Shown here piece after piece: positions 29,134-38,151 of a DNA stretch of 64,000 nt. Source of the stretch: Pseudomonadota bacterium. Its GTDB lineage: Bacteria > Pseudomonadota > Gammaproteobacteria > Burkholderiales > Thiobacillaceae. Within the stretch, counting starts at the first letter, position 1. Every line of letters begins with the position of its first letter. The translations under genes were made by a program, and so were the position numbers. The stretch covers positions 120,092 through 184,091 of the forward strand of contig JAKADY010000001.1 in NCBI GenBank assembly GCA_021826065.1, read 5' to 3'. The notes under the pieces are model-generated. The model did no database searches and was not told the DNA's origin. It saw nothing but the letters and a program-made list of their open reading frames with translations.

Positions 29134-29253
29134 CAGGGGACGGAGGACTGTGGGCCGGCGCGTGAGGCCGGCCTCTCTCACTTACAGTCCTCTGTCCTCT
29201 GTCATCAGTCTTCTGTACTCTCTGTCCACTGTCCTCTGCCCTCTATCCTCTGA
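29131..29253 (+). repeat. Inverted heptad arrays, mtgA-mgtE junction
   Basis: Three purine-rich units follow the mtgA stop (GACAGGG, GACGGAG, GACTGTG at 29132-29152), then a GGCCGGC-based palindrome (29153-29173). Nine pyrimidine-rich units (CAGTCCT, CTGTCCT and variants, 29185-29249, with a 2-bp phase slip at 29220) run to the mgtE ATG at 29254. The 21 bases 29131-29151 pair with 29184-29204 at every position if two G-U pairs are allowed. Confidence 0.85.
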
Positions 29254-30690
29254 ATGGATCCCAATACCCGCACCTCCGAGCACCCGGAGGATAGCCTGCG
29301 CCAGGTCATGGACCTGATCGCCCGCCACCGGCTGGTGGAGAACCTGGTGCACAAGCAGGACATGCCGCGGCACGAGCTGGTGGAATCGCTCGTGCACAAA
29401 CAGAACCTGGCGGAGCTGCAGAAGAAGCTCGACCAGCTCCACCCGGCCGACGTCGCCTACATCCTCGAGGCCCTGCCGCTGGAGGACCGGCTGCTGGTCT
29501 GGGACCTGGTCAAGGCCGAGCGCGACGGCGAGATCCTGATCGAGGTCTCGGATGCGGTGCGGGAGTCCCTCATCGCCTCCATGGACAACCAGGAACTGGT
29601 GGCCGCCGCCGCCAGCCTGGACACCGACGAGATCGCCGACCTTGCGCCTGACCTGCCGCGCGACGTGGTGCAAGAGCTGCTGCGCTCGCTCGACGAGGCG
29701 AAACGGGCGCAGGTCGTCTCCTCGCTCAGTTACCGCGAGGACTCGGTCGGCGCGCTGATGGACTACGACTTCGTCACCATCCGCGCCGATGTCACGGTGG
29801 AGGTGGCCCTGCGCTATCTGCGCCGGCTGGGCGACCTGCCCAGTCACACCGACAAGCTCTTCGTCGTGGAGCGCGATGGCACCCTGGTGGGCGTGCTGCC
29901 CTTGAAGCGGCTGCTGATCCACGACCCCGAGGTCCACGTGGCGGCCATCATGGTGGACGACCCGGTGACCTTCCGCCCCGAGGACGACGCCTCCGACGCC
30001 GCCCAGGCCTTCGAGCGCTACGACCTGATCACCGCCCCGGTGGTCGACGCGCGCGGCAAGCTGATCGGCCGGCTGACGGTGGACGTGGTGGTGGACTACA
30101 TCCGCGCCCAGACCGAGTCGGACATGCTGGCGCTGGCGGGCTTGCGCGAGGAGGAGGACCTCTTCACCACCGTCTGGAAGGCCGCCAAGAACCGTTGGAT
30201 GTGGCTGGGCATCAACCTCTGCACGGCGCTCATCGCCTCGCGCGTGGTGGGCGCCTTCGAAGACAGCATCGAGAAGCTCGCCGCCCTGGCCGCACTCATG
30301 CCCATCGTCGCCGGGCTCGGGGGCAACACCGGCAACCAGACCGGCACCCTGGTCGTACGCGGCCTGGCCCTGGGCCTTATCACCCGCGACAACGCCCTAC
30401 GTCTGCTGGTCAAGGAGCTGGGCATCTCCTTGCTCAACGGCGTGGTCTGGGGCGGCGTCATGGGGGTGGTGACCTATCTGCTCTACGGCAATGTGGGCCT
30501 GGGCGCCGTCATGGCCCTGGCCATGCTGCTCAACCTGACGGTGGCCGCCCTGGCCGGCTTCTTCGCCCCCACCCTGATCGACCGCCTGGGGCGCGACCCG
30601 GCCTTCGGCACCGCAGTGCTGATCACTTTCATCACGGACTCCATGGGGTTTTTCATCTTCCTGGGGCTGGCGACGGTGTTCCTGCTTTAG
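29254..30690 (+). CDS. mgtE: Magnesium transporter MgtE
   Basis: A dimeric Mg2+ channel of the inner membrane. The 478 residues have the usual order: a helical N domain (about 30-150, LHPADVAYILEALPLEDRL), two CBS domains (about 160-285, ending GRLTVDVVVDYIRAQTESDMLALAG), then five transmembrane helices with ALAALMPIVAGLGGNTGNQTGTLVVR, the family's pore sequence. Mg2+ bound between N and CBS domains normally gates the pore. The start at 29254 directly follows a repeat array without a Shine-Dalgarno. Residues 25-50 hold a doubled segment (LVENLVHKQDMPRHELVESLVHKQ, in two halves), a small internal duplication. Confidence 0.95.
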   Translation: MDPNTRTSEHPEDSLRQVMDLIARHRLVENLVHKQDMPRHELVESLVHKQNLAELQKKLDQLHPADVAYILEALPLEDRLLVWDLVKAERDGEILIEVSDAVRESLIASMDNQELVAAAASLDTDEIADLAPDLPRDVVQELLRSLDEAKRAQVVSSLSYREDSVGALMDYDFVTIRADVTVEVALRYLRRLGDLPSHTDKLFVVERDGTLVGVLPLKRLLIHDPEVHVAAIMVDDPVTFRPEDDASDAAQAFERYDLITAPVVDARGKLIGRLTVDVVVDYIRAQTESDMLALAGLREEEDLFTTVWKAAKNRWMWLGINLCTALIASRVVGAFEDSIEKLAALAALMPIVAGLGGNTGNQTGTLVVRGLALGLITRDNALRLLVKELGISLLNGVVWGGVMGVVTYLLYGNVGLGAVMALAMLLNLTVAALAGFFAPTLIDRLGRDPAFGTAVLITFITDSMGFFIFLGLATVFLL

Positions 30691-30926
30691 CGTTGTTCCG
30701 AACTCGAGCGATCAGCGCCAGCCGAGTGGGGAGCGATGGCGGATTCGGCTACGCTTGAAAAGCGTGTTTGCACGATCTCGCGGCGCGTGGTGCAATGTTC
30801 TATGAGATCGAGACAATCCGCCCTGACGCGCGGGGCGACGGATCAGCTCGTACGGCGCCGATTGCTTGACGCCCTTGCCTGGGCATGATCGAATCGACCC
30901 AGCACCAGCACTCGATTCGACACCTC
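30691..30926. other. Intergenic region before the MNT/HEPN pair
   Basis: No gene is supported here. It contains a split inverted repeat (CGATCTC near 30774 and GAGATCG near 30806). A possible -35 TTGACG near 30865 lacks a good -10. The MNT/HEPN operon promoter probably lies here. Confidence 0.35.
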
Positions 30927-31226
30927 ATGCGCCTGAAACCGGAGCAGATAGAGCGCATTCGGGACATCGTGCATGAACTGGTTGGCTACCAAGCGGAGGT
31001 ACGCCTGTTTGGCTCCCGCCTGGACGACACCGCCCGCGGCGGCGATATCGATGTCTTCGTCTGTGTGCCGTATGCGGTTGAAGAGCCTGCCTTGCTCACG
31101 GCCCGCATCGCCGGACGCTTAAGCCGTGCCCTGGACGGCCGTAAGGTCGATGTGGTCCTTGCTGCCCCGAACCTCAAGGTCCTGCCCATACACGAGGCGG
31201 CCCGCCGGGAGGGGGTGCCCTTGTGA
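30927..31226 (+). CDS. MNT-type nucleotidyltransferase, MntA-like antitoxin
   Basis: A minimal nucleotidyltransferase of 99 residues. The hallmark GSx(n)DxD is present as LFGSRLDDTARGGDIDVFV, with a third acidic residue in KVDVVL. In characterised MntA-HepT pairs this enzyme adds AMP units to a Tyr of the HEPN toxin and silences it. The start at 30927 (MRLKPEQIERIRDIV) gives the usual N-terminus; an ATG 42 bp upstream is possible. Neither has a good Shine-Dalgarno. Its stop overlaps the GTG start of the HEPN gene by 4 bp, supporting a two-gene module. Confidence 0.82.
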   Translation: MRLKPEQIERIRDIVHELVGYQAEVRLFGSRLDDTARGGDIDVFVCVPYAVEEPALLTARIAGRLSRALDGRKVDVVLAAPNLKVLPIHEAARREGVPL

Positions 31227-31714
31227 TCATCGACGCGCGTGCACAAGCACGGCTCAATCGCTTGGCCTCCCTGGTCAGCAAGGAGCTGCGCCACCTGTTA
31301 CGCACCGATGCGCGTCTATTCGCGGAGCCGTTCACCCTGGCGCGCGCGAACGAGCTGGATGACGACGAGGGCCTGGCCGAGCGGGTGGAAGCGTTCGTTT
31401 CGCGTTTCGGCAGGTTGCAAGACACCTTGGGCGATAAGGTGTTGCCAGCCTGGCTGGCCGCCCATGGCGAGCGTCCCGGCAGCTTTGCCGACAACCTCGA
31501 CCGCGCCGAACGGCTGGGGCTCATCGAGGACGCCCAGGCGTGGATCGACATGCGCAAGCAACGCAATCAGATGGTCCATGAATATGTTGAAGATCCAGCC
31601 GTGCTGGTCTCCGCACTGCAGGCTGGACATGCCTTCGTACCCGTCCTGGCCCGCGCGGTGAAACGGTTGATCCCCAACGCCGATCAAGACAACAAGCCTC
31701 AGATGGAGTCATAG
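31223..31714 (+). CDS. HEPN-domain protein, HepT-like toxin
   Basis: A 163-residue mostly helical protein. The HEPN RNase motif R-x4-H followed by x-Y is present as RNQMVHEY near residue 114-121, the form in which MntA modifies the Tyr. It follows the nucleotidyltransferase with a 4-bp overlap and a GTG start. It is likely the toxin (an RNase) of an MNT/HEPN toxin-antitoxin module. The order antitoxin-toxin is the reverse of many HepT-MntA operons. The gene ends 9 bp before gmd. Confidence 0.78.
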   Translation: MIIDARAQARLNRLASLVSKELRHLLRTDARLFAEPFTLARANELDDDEGLAERVEAFVSRFGRLQDTLGDKVLPAWLAAHGERPGSFADNLDRAERLGLIEDAQAWIDMRKQRNQMVHEYVEDPAVLVSALQAGHAFVPVLARAVKRLIPNADQDNKPQMES

Positions 31715-31723
31715 AAAGACGAA

Positions 31724-32827
31724 ATGAAGAAAACCGCCCTCATCACCGGCATCACCGGCCAGGACGGCGCCTATCTCGCCGAATTCCTGCTCGCCAAAGG
31801 GTATGAAGTGCACGGCATCAAGCGGCGCACCTCGCTGTTCAACACCGACCGCATCGACCACCTCTACCAGGACCCGCACGAGCCCAACCGCCGCTTCATC
31901 CTCCACCACGGCGACCTCACCGACGCCTCCTCGCTCATCCGCATCATCCAACAGGTACAGCCCGACGAGCTCTACAACCTCGCCGCCCAAAGCCACGTGG
32001 CGGTCTCCTTCGAAGAGCCCGAATACACCGCCAACTCCGATGCGCTCGGCACCCTGCGCCTGCTCGAGGCGATCCGCATCCTCGGGCTCACCAGGAAGAC
32101 GCGCTTCTACCAGGCCTCCACCTCCGAGCTCTTCGGCAAGGTGCAGGAGGTCCCGCAGAAGGAAACCACCCCCTTCTATCCCCGCAGCCCCTATGCCGTG
32201 GCCAAGCTCTACGCCTACTGGATCACGGTCAACTACCGCGAGGCCTACGGGCTCTACGCCTGCAACGGCATCCTCTTCAACCACGAATCCCCCATCCGCG
32301 GCGAGACCTTCGTCACCCGCAAGATCACCCGCGCCTTGGCGCGCATCAAGTTGGGGCTGCAGGACTGCCTCTATCTCGGCAATCTCGATGCCCGGCGCGA
32401 CTGGGGTCATGCCCGCGACTACGTCGAGATGCAGTGGCTGATGCTGCAGCAGGACAGCCCCGAGGACTACGTCATCGCCACCGGCGAGCAGTACAGCGTG
32501 CGCGACTTCGTCAACGCCGCCGCCGCCGAGCTGGGGATGCAGATCGAATGGCGCGGCCAGGGGGTGGAGGAGCGGGGCCTATGGACCAATGCCCCGGGTG
32601 CGGGCGCTGAACGCTGCATCGTCCAGGTCGACCCGCGCTACTTCCGCCCCACCGAGGTCGACACCCTGCTGGGTGACCCGACCAAGGCGCGCGAGCGGCT
32701 CGGCTGGCGCCCGAAGACCAGCTTCCGCGAGCTGGTCGCCGAGATGGTGCGCGAGGACCTGAAGAGCGCCGAGCGCGACGCGCTCATCAAGCGGCATGGG
32801 TTTAAGGCCATGGACTTTCACGAATAA
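31724..32827 (+). CDS. gmd: GDP-mannose 4,6-dehydratase
   Basis: It converts GDP-mannose to GDP-4-keto-6-deoxymannose, first step to GDP-L-fucose or related deoxysugars for surface polysaccharide. The 367 residues begin with the NADP-binding [19 protein letters not shown]. The catalytic triad includes Thr/Ser in QASTSELFG and the YxxxK of [12 protein letters not shown]; the RR segment [16 protein letters not shown] is typical. The next biosynthetic gene, fcl, is 738 bp downstream, separated by a VapBC-type pair. Confidence 0.96.
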   Translation: MKKTALITGITGQDGAYLAEFLLAKGYEVHGIKRRTSLFNTDRIDHLYQDPHEPNRRFILHHGDLTDASSLIRIIQQVQPDELYNLAAQSHVAVSFEEPEYTANSDALGTLRLLEAIRILGLTRKTRFYQASTSELFGKVQEVPQKETTPFYPRSPYAVAKLYAYWITVNYREAYGLYACNGILFNHESPIRGETFVTRKITRALARIKLGLQDCLYLGNLDARRDWGHARDYVEMQWLMLQQDSPEDYVIATGEQYSVRDFVNAAAAELGMQIEWRGQGVEERGLWTNAPGAGAERCIVQVDPRYFRPTEVDTLLGDPTKARERLGWRPKTSFRELVAEMVREDLKSAERDALIKRHGFKAMDFHE

Positions 32828-32884
32828 CACCACGAAGATCGTGCTACACTCAAACCGTGTGTTTTTCAGGTCCAGGTACAGGCC

Positions 32885-33121
32885 ATGAGGAATGTCACCG
32901 TAACGCTCGACGACCGTGTCGCCGACTGGGCTCGGGTATGGGCTGCGCGGCATCGCACGAGTGTCTCGAAGATGCTCGGTGCACTCCTGGCGGAGAAGAT
33001 GATGCAGGAAGAACAATACGAGATGGCCATGGAGGAATACCTGGCCCAGGGGCCCGAACCCATTAGCGCGGAGATGCAGGGACTGCCCTATCCCAGCCGG
33101 GAATCGGCGCATGAGCGATAG
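32885..33121 (+). CDS. Ribbon-helix-helix-type antitoxin (VapB-like)
   Basis: A 78-residue protein. The N-terminus MRNVTVTLDDRVADWARVWAARHRTSVSKMLGALLAEKM (in two halves) fits a ribbon-helix-helix DNA-binding domain, a strand followed by two helices. The C-terminal half is acidic and probably binds the toxin. It overlaps the PIN-domain gene by 11 bp, the typical VapB-VapC arrangement. It presumably represses its own operon. Family assignment rests on pattern and context. Confidence 0.75.
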   Translation: MRNVTVTLDDRVADWARVWAARHRTSVSKMLGALLAEKMMQEEQYEMAMEEYLAQGPEPISAEMQGLPYPSRESAHER

Positions 33122-33548
33122 GGTCTTTGTCGATACGAACGTCCTGATCTATGCGCGCGATGCGGTCCATCCGGAAAAGCAGTCAAGGGCGGCGCTCTGG
33201 ATGGAATCGCTTTGGCGCAATCGGACCGGGCGCCTGAGCTATCAGGTCCTGCAAGAGTATTACGTGATCGTCACGCAGAAGCTCAAGCCGGGCCTGGCCA
33301 CCGAGAAGGCACGACAAGACGTGCGTCGGTTGGTCCTGTGGCAACCCGAACGCACCGATGCCGCCCTGTTGGAATCGGCCTGGTCGCTCGCCGATCGCTA
33401 CGGCTTTTCCTGGTGGGACGCCCAGATCGTCGCGGCGGCGAAACGAGCCCGTTGCAGCCTGCTGATTTCCGAAGACCTGCAGGATGGGCTGAACATCGAC
33501 GGGCTGCGGATCATCAACCCCTTTCTCGCCGACCGCCTGCCAACCTGA
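33111..33548 (+). CDS. PIN-domain ribonuclease toxin (VapC-like)
   Basis: A 145-residue PIN-domain protein. Conserved acidic residues are visible in [13 protein letters not shown] (residue 8), the Glu in YQVLQEYY (about 46), and the [10 protein letters not shown] and LISEDLQDG segments near the C-terminus. They form the Mg2+-dependent RNase site of VapC toxins, which usually cut tRNA or rRNA. The overlap with the antitoxin-like gene supports a toxin-antitoxin module. It sits 16 bp upstream of fcl. Confidence 0.85.
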   Translation: MSDRVFVDTNVLIYARDAVHPEKQSRAALWMESLWRNRTGRLSYQVLQEYYVIVTQKLKPGLATEKARQDVRRLVLWQPERTDAALLESAWSLADRYGFSWWDAQIVAAAKRARCSLLISEDLQDGLNIDGLRIINPFLADRLPT

Positions 33549-33564
33549 GGCCCCGGACGAGCGT

Positions 33565-34575
33565 ATGAAGCCTGACAGTCGAATCTATGTGGCCGGCCAT
33601 CGGGGGCTGGTTGGCAGTGCGCTCATGCGCGTGCTCACGGCCAAAGGCCACACCAACCTCATCACCCGCACCCACGCCGAGCTCGACCTCACCGACCAGG
33701 CCGCCGTCGAGGCCTTTTTCGCCCAGGAAAGACCCGAATACGTCTTCCTCGCCGCCGCCCGTGTGGGCGGCATCCTCGCCAACGACACCTATCCCGCCGA
33801 GTTCATCCGCGACAACCTCGCCATCCAGACCCACGTCATCCACGCCGCCTGGCGCCATGGTGTCGAACGCCTGCTCTTCCTCGGCTCCTCCTGCATCTAC
33901 CCCAAGCACTGCCCGCAGCCGATGAGGGAGGAGTACCTCCTCACCGGGCCGCTTGAGCCCACCAACCGCCCCTACGCCATCGCCAAGATCGCCGGCATCG
34001 AGATGTGCTGGAGCTACAACCGGCAATACGGCAGCCGCTTCCTGGCGGTGATGCCCACCAACCTCTACGGCCCTGGGGACAACTACCACCCGGAAAACAG
34101 CCACGTCATCCCGGCGCTGATCCGCCGCTTCCACGAGGCCAAGCAGAACAAAGCCCCCAGCGTCACCGTCTGGGGTACGGGGGCTCCACGGCGGGAGTTC
34201 ATGTATTCGGAGGACATGGCTGAAGCCTGTGTCTTCCTGATGAACCTGCCGGACGAGCAATTCGTGCCGCTGCTCGCCCAGGACCGTAACAGTGGACTGC
34301 CGCCGCTCGTCAACATCGGCGTGGGCGAGGACATGACCATCCGCGAACTGGCCGAGCGCGTCCGGGCGGTCGTCGGTTTCGAGGGCGAGATTGTCTTCGA
34401 CCCGAGCAAGCCGGACGGCACGCCGAGGAAGCTGTTGGATGTCTCGAGGATCCAGAGCCTGGGCTGGCGCGCAGGGGTGGGCCTCCAGGACGGCTTGCGC
34501 CAGGCTTACGCCGACTTCTTGTCCCGCCGGCGACTGCCACAGGATGTCGGTCAGTCCAGCCAGCGGACGAGATAG
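33565..34575 (+). CDS. fcl: GDP-L-fucose synthase
   Basis: A bifunctional epimerase/reductase that makes GDP-L-fucose from the Gmd product. The 336 residues begin [18 protein letters not shown]. They show [28 protein letters not shown], the catalytic YxxxK in [15 protein letters not shown], and [24 protein letters not shown]. The C-terminus ([18 protein letters not shown]) overlaps the convergent small gene by 25 bp and may be slightly extended. It depends functionally on gmd, from which two toxin-antitoxin genes separate it. Confidence 0.95.
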   Translation: MKPDSRIYVAGHRGLVGSALMRVLTAKGHTNLITRTHAELDLTDQAAVEAFFAQERPEYVFLAAARVGGILANDTYPAEFIRDNLAIQTHVIHAAWRHGVERLLFLGSSCIYPKHCPQPMREEYLLTGPLEPTNRPYAIAKIAGIEMCWSYNRQYGSRFLAVMPTNLYGPGDNYHPENSHVIPALIRRFHEAKQNKAPSVTVWGTGAPRREFMYSEDMAEACVFLMNLPDEQFVPLLAQDRNSGLPPLVNIGVGEDMTIRELAERVRAVVGFEGEIVFDPSKPDGTPRKLLDVSRIQSLGWRAGVGLQDGLRQAYADFLSRRRLPQDVGQSSQRTR

Positions 34576-34805
34576 AAGAGGCGGAAACCCTCGGAGGAGC
34601 GCGAGGGGCCGTGTGCAACGGCCGCGTAGTAGCCGGCCTCGGGACGGGCGGCGGCGCGGGCCTCGGCCTCACTGGCGTAGACGGTGACGCAGTTTTCCGG
34701 GAAGCGCTTGCGCTGCCGTGTCTGCGGGCTGTAGATGACCACCCAGGCGGTCTGCACCACCTGGGTCTCGCTGTCGGAGATCAAGGTGCTGATCGCCTCG
34801 GCCAT
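34551..34805 (-). CDS. Small conserved-looking protein of unknown function
   Basis: An 84-residue protein without signal or membrane segment. A single alpha/beta-looking domain runs from [17 protein letters not shown] to the end, with [25 protein letters not shown] in the middle. It ends in YLVRWLD, and its 3' end overlaps fcl by 25 bp. A second small gene lies 9 bp upstream on the same strand, so the two probably form a unit. I do not recognise the family. Confidence 0.62.
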   Translation of the reverse strand: MAEAISTLISDSETQVVQTAWVVIYSPQTRQRKRFPENCVTVYASEAEARAAARPEAGYYAAVAHGPSRSSEGFRLFYLVRWLD

Positions 34806-34814
34806 GGCCGGTGA

Positions 34815-35099
34815 TCAATGCTTCTTGGTGGGCGGGATGAAGGTCATACCATGCGCGGTGGGCGGCTCGTCGACGTAGCGGGGTCGCTCGTTGCGGGCGA
34901 GTCCTAGGGCATCGGCCAGCTCGGCCTCGCGCGCGGCGATCAGGCCCAGACACATGCGGATGTTCTCCACGGTATCGGACTGCAGTGGGCTGGGTACGCC
35001 GTCGCGCGGCGCGCAGTCGCGCACGATGGAGGTGAGCGTCTTGCGCATGGCGCGCATGATCTCGCGTTCTTTGGACAGTTCGGCCTTGTCTTCTGACAT
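34815..35099 (-). CDS. Small helical protein of unknown function
   Basis: A 94-residue, charged, mostly helical protein (SEDKAELSKEREIMRAMR near the start, ENIRMCLGLIAAREAELADAL in the middle). The C-terminus is Pro-rich (FIPPTKKH). The start at 35099 is preceded by GGAGC; the longer frame upstream runs through unlikely Arg/Pro-rich sequence. It lies just upstream of the 84-residue gene on the same strand. Family not recognised. Confidence 0.65.
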   Translation of the reverse strand: MSEDKAELSKEREIMRAMRKTLTSIVRDCAPRDGVPSPLQSDTVENIRMCLGLIAAREAELADALGLARNERPRYVDEPPTAHGMTFIPPTKKH

Positions 35100-35184
35100 G
35101 GTGGGGCTCCGGTGGGTGAGTGGCCTATTCTCGACCCGGCCGCCGCGGGGGTCAACCATGCGGCCATCCAGGGCATTGCCCCGG

Positions 35185-37869
35185 TCAGCCCGGTTGGTAA
35201 TCGCGCCGACAAAGGCCGCGCATCTCGCAGTATGCGCAAGTGTGCGGCGCCCCCTGCGCGGGCAGGGGGGCGCCCGCAGCCATGGCCGCCAGCGTGGCGC
35301 GCAGGCGTTCACGCTCCGCAGCCGCCGCCGTGGGGAGATCGACGTCGGGGCCGAGGCTTTCGACCCGTTCGTCGTCGAGGATCAGATAGGCCGCCTCCGC
35401 CGCATCGGTCAGGAGGCCATAGAAGCCGAGCTGGACGTCCTCGCCCGGCTGCTTGAGGCGCCGGCGCAGGCTGTCGCGCCGTTTGACCTTGTAGTCAAGC
35501 ACGGCGAGTCCCTGCGGCCCCTGGTCGATGCGATCGAGGCGCCCCTGCAGGGTGACGACGCCGTCCCCGCCCAGGGGGAGAGCGCGTTCGCGCTCGACCT
35601 CGCCCGCCTGCCAGCGATAGCCCTGCGCCTCGCGTGCGAGGGCCCAGTCGAGATAGTCGTTCATGCGCCGCTGCCAGCGCAGCTGCCAGGCCAGGGCCAG
35701 GTAGGTGAGCTGACGCTGCGGGGCGAAGACCGCCTCGGTGATCTGCTGGAGTTCCTCCAGGAGTCGCTCGCGCGGGGTATCGGCGAGACGCGGATACAGG
35801 GTATGGAAGCGCTGCAGGACGGCGTGCACCAGCAGCCCGTAGTCGCGCTTCTCCATCTCCTCCGGCACGGCCTCGACCTCGGCCAGGCGCAGGATATGGC
35901 GTGCGTAGAAGCGGTAGGGGCAGTCCACCAGGCTCTGCCAGGCGCTGGCGGACAGACGGTTCGGGACACGTCCCGTGCTCGGTCGTGCGGCAGGCGTGGC
36001 GGGGAGGGCGGGCGCCGTGGCCAAGTCCAGGTACAGCGGGGCCTCCGCCTTGAGCGTCACACCCCAGGCCAGGCGGTGCACGCCGTCGAGCAGCTCCAGC
36101 CACGGGCTCAAGGCGTTGGGTTCGCCCTCCTGGCGCGCCTGCCAGGTGATCAGCACGCGCGGGATGTGGCACAGCACGTCGCTGAGCGCCGCGCGCAGAT
36201 CCTCGGCGCGCACCGCGCTGGTGGGCAGACCCAACTGGGCGCGGACCCGGTCGCCGAACACCCCGTTCGCGCCAGACCCCGGCAGGTGTGCGGCATCGGC
36301 GCTCAAGACGATGGCGGCGTCGAAGTCCCGCAGGCGCGCGCCGGTCAGCGAGACCAGGCGCACGGGGCTGTCGATCCGGTCGTCGCGGAATGTGGCCTGG
36401 TCGAGCTGCAGGGCGAGCCACTCGCGCCAGCCGGCGAGGCCATAGGCGGTCTCGTGACCGGCGACCGCCTCGGTGAGCCGCTGCAGCCATAGCAGGAGCT
36501 GACGCCCGGCGACATCGCTGGCGAAGGCGGGCAGGGCGCCCAGATCGGTCAGGGCATCGAGCAGACGCTGCTGCCAGTCGCCCAGGGGGCGTCGGCGGCC
36601 GGCGAGGCGGGCGAGCGCGCACGCCAGCCGATCGAGCAGAGGCAGCGCCGCGGGCACCTCGCTGCGCGCCAGCGTGTGCATCCGCTCGAGGCCGGCGACC
36701 ACCCCCGCGCGGCGCAGCGCCGTCTCGAACTCGCCCACGGCGCGCTGGCGTGTGTCCGGGTCGAGATCGGCGAAGACGAAGGGAGACTTGAGCAGGTCGA
36801 GCAGGTCGCGGTGGTAGCAGTCATCCAGCCGCAGGGCGAGCAGGCGGTCGATGACATGCGACACGGCGGCCGTCGACAGGGTCCAGCCGGTCTCGTCCTC
36901 GATCAGGATGCCGTCGCGCTCGAGCAGGGCGCGCAGGCGCCGGGCGGTGAGCCGGTCCAGGGCGATCAGGGCGATGCGGGTGATGCCTTCCGCGGCCCAG
37001 GCGCGGACCTGCTCGGCGGCGGCGCGGGCCTCGGACTCGAGATCGCCAGCGGCTGTGAGGCGCACCTCCGGCAGCAGGGGGCTTGCCGGGAGGGTCTCGG
37101 CGAGCCGCCGCGCCCGCTCGTTGAGCGGCGATGCCGATTTCCCCCAGGCCGCGTCGAGCAGCGCCTGCCGCTCTGGATGGACCGCCCGCCAGGGCAGCTC
37201 GCGCACAGGGTGGCGCTGCGACCAGCGCGCGAGCAGACCGGTCTCCAGCCGGCTCGGGCGCATGAGCCCCAGGACATAGAGCGGGCCGGTGGCGGCATCG
37301 GCGGCCAGGGCGAGCCGATGCGCATAGTCGCGCACCGTGTCGGCGGCTTCGCCCTGCTGCATCGCCTGCCAGAGCTCCAGCACCAAGGCGGCCTCGGCCT
37401 CGAGCAGCCGCGAGCGGCGGGCACCATAGGCGGCGCGGACCTGGGCCAGCCAGGCCTCCGGCGCGTCGGCCGGCCCGGCCTGCTCGGCGGAGAGTTCGTC
37501 GAGCAGGTCGAGCAGCTCGGCGGCCACGGGCCAGAGGGCCTGCGTGCGTACCACACCGGTCCTGGACAAAAAATCGTGGACCTGGGCCAGGCGTTGGCCC
37601 TGCGCTTCGCAGGGGGTGGCCACCGGCTGCGCCGCCGCCAGTGTGGCAAAGGTCGCCACCCGCGGCGGCAGGAAGACGGGCATGGTGATCCTGCGGCGCA
37701 GCGCGGCGAACAGGGGGGAGGCCGCGTGCAGGTGGGGGAGCAGGACGGTGCAGGCGCTTAGGTCCGGCAGCCGGGCGGCCTCGTGTTCGAGCAGTGCGGC
37801 GGCCGCCGCGTCGAAGCCCACGAGTTCTGGGCGGTGATTCGGCGTGCAGGTCACGAGGGGGGCGGACAT
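35185..37869 (-). CDS. AddB-like PD-(D/E)XK nuclease family protein, putative DNA repair
   Basis: An 894-residue protein resembling the AddB/RexB-type helicase-nuclease subunit and the family often annotated as probable DNA repair protein. The N-terminal two thirds look like a degenerate superfamily I helicase without a clear Walker A. The C-terminus is a RecB-type nuclease: LAVLDYKVK supplies the D-x-K motif near residue 800. An iron-sulfur ligand set is likely, with a Cys in DCPYRFYARHILRL and three in CAYCEMRGLC close to the end. No UvrD/AddA-like helicase is adjacent in this window. It ends 85 bp before the small gene at 35099. Confidence 0.82.
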   Translation of the reverse strand: MSAPLVTCTPNHRPELVGFDAAAAALLEHEAARLPDLSACTVLLPHLHAASPLFAALRRRITMPVFLPPRVATFATLAAAQPVATPCEAQGQRLAQVHDFLSRTGVVRTQALWPVAAELLDLLDELSAEQAGPADAPEAWLAQVRAAYGARRSRLLEAEAALVLELWQAMQQGEAADTVRDYAHRLALAADAATGPLYVLGLMRPSRLETGLLARWSQRHPVRELPWRAVHPERQALLDAAWGKSASPLNERARRLAETLPASPLLPEVRLTAAGDLESEARAAAEQVRAWAAEGITRIALIALDRLTARRLRALLERDGILIEDETGWTLSTAAVSHVIDRLLALRLDDCYHRDLLDLLKSPFVFADLDPDTRQRAVGEFETALRRAGVVAGLERMHTLARSEVPAALPLLDRLACALARLAGRRRPLGDWQQRLLDALTDLGALPAFASDVAGRQLLLWLQRLTEAVAGHETAYGLAGWREWLALQLDQATFRDDRIDSPVRLVSLTGARLRDFDAAIVLSADAAHLPGSGANGVFGDRVRAQLGLPTSAVRAEDLRAALSDVLCHIPRVLITWQARQEGEPNALSPWLELLDGVHRLAWGVTLKAEAPLYLDLATAPALPATPAARPSTGRVPNRLSASAWQSLVDCPYRFYARHILRLAEVEAVPEEMEKRDYGLLVHAVLQRFHTLYPRLADTPRERLLEELQQITEAVFAPQRQLTYLALAWQLRWQRRMNDYLDWALAREAQGYRWQAGEVERERALPLGGDGVVTLQGRLDRIDQGPQGLAVLDYKVKRRDSLRRRLKQPGEDVQLGFYGLLTDAAEAAYLILDDERVESLGPDVDLPTAAAAERERLRATLAAMAAGAPLPAQGAPHTCAYCEMRGLCRRDYQPG

Positions 37870-37912
37870 GACGCGGATTCTGCCTCAAGCCCCGTGTGCC
37901 TGGCATCCCGTC

Positions 37913-37942
37913 AAAACAAAAGCCCCGGCGGTTTGCCGGGGC
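37913..37942 (-). terminator. Rho-independent terminator downstream of nhaD operon
   Basis: An 8-bp perfect stem (GCCCCGGC / GCCGGGGC, loop 5 nt) is followed on the minus strand by TTTTGTTTT. It lies about 210 bp beyond nhaD and just before the AddB-like gene. The 37943-38151 interval has an AT-rich patch (38045-38135) but no supported gene. Confidence 0.85.
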
Positions 37943-38151
37943 CAAGAGAGGAGGAGGATGTCAGTCGCACCGGATGACCTTGCGACCAACAACCCCTATC
38001 GTTCGCCAGATGGCTCAAGCGCCCAATAGGGGATACGACGACATGAAACGCACATACCGCAGACAGCCCATATGCACATTTCAGATACGAATATATGAAA
38101 TGATGGCCTCCTCGTCAATAGAAAATCGAATTGTTCCTCCGGGCGTCCGCT

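Noticed and set aside
37958..38029. A 23-codon frame (start MSVAPDD) between the terminator and nhaD
   Set aside because: Its purine-rich upstream stretch is too close to the ATG, it is very short, and it follows a terminator pointing the other way.
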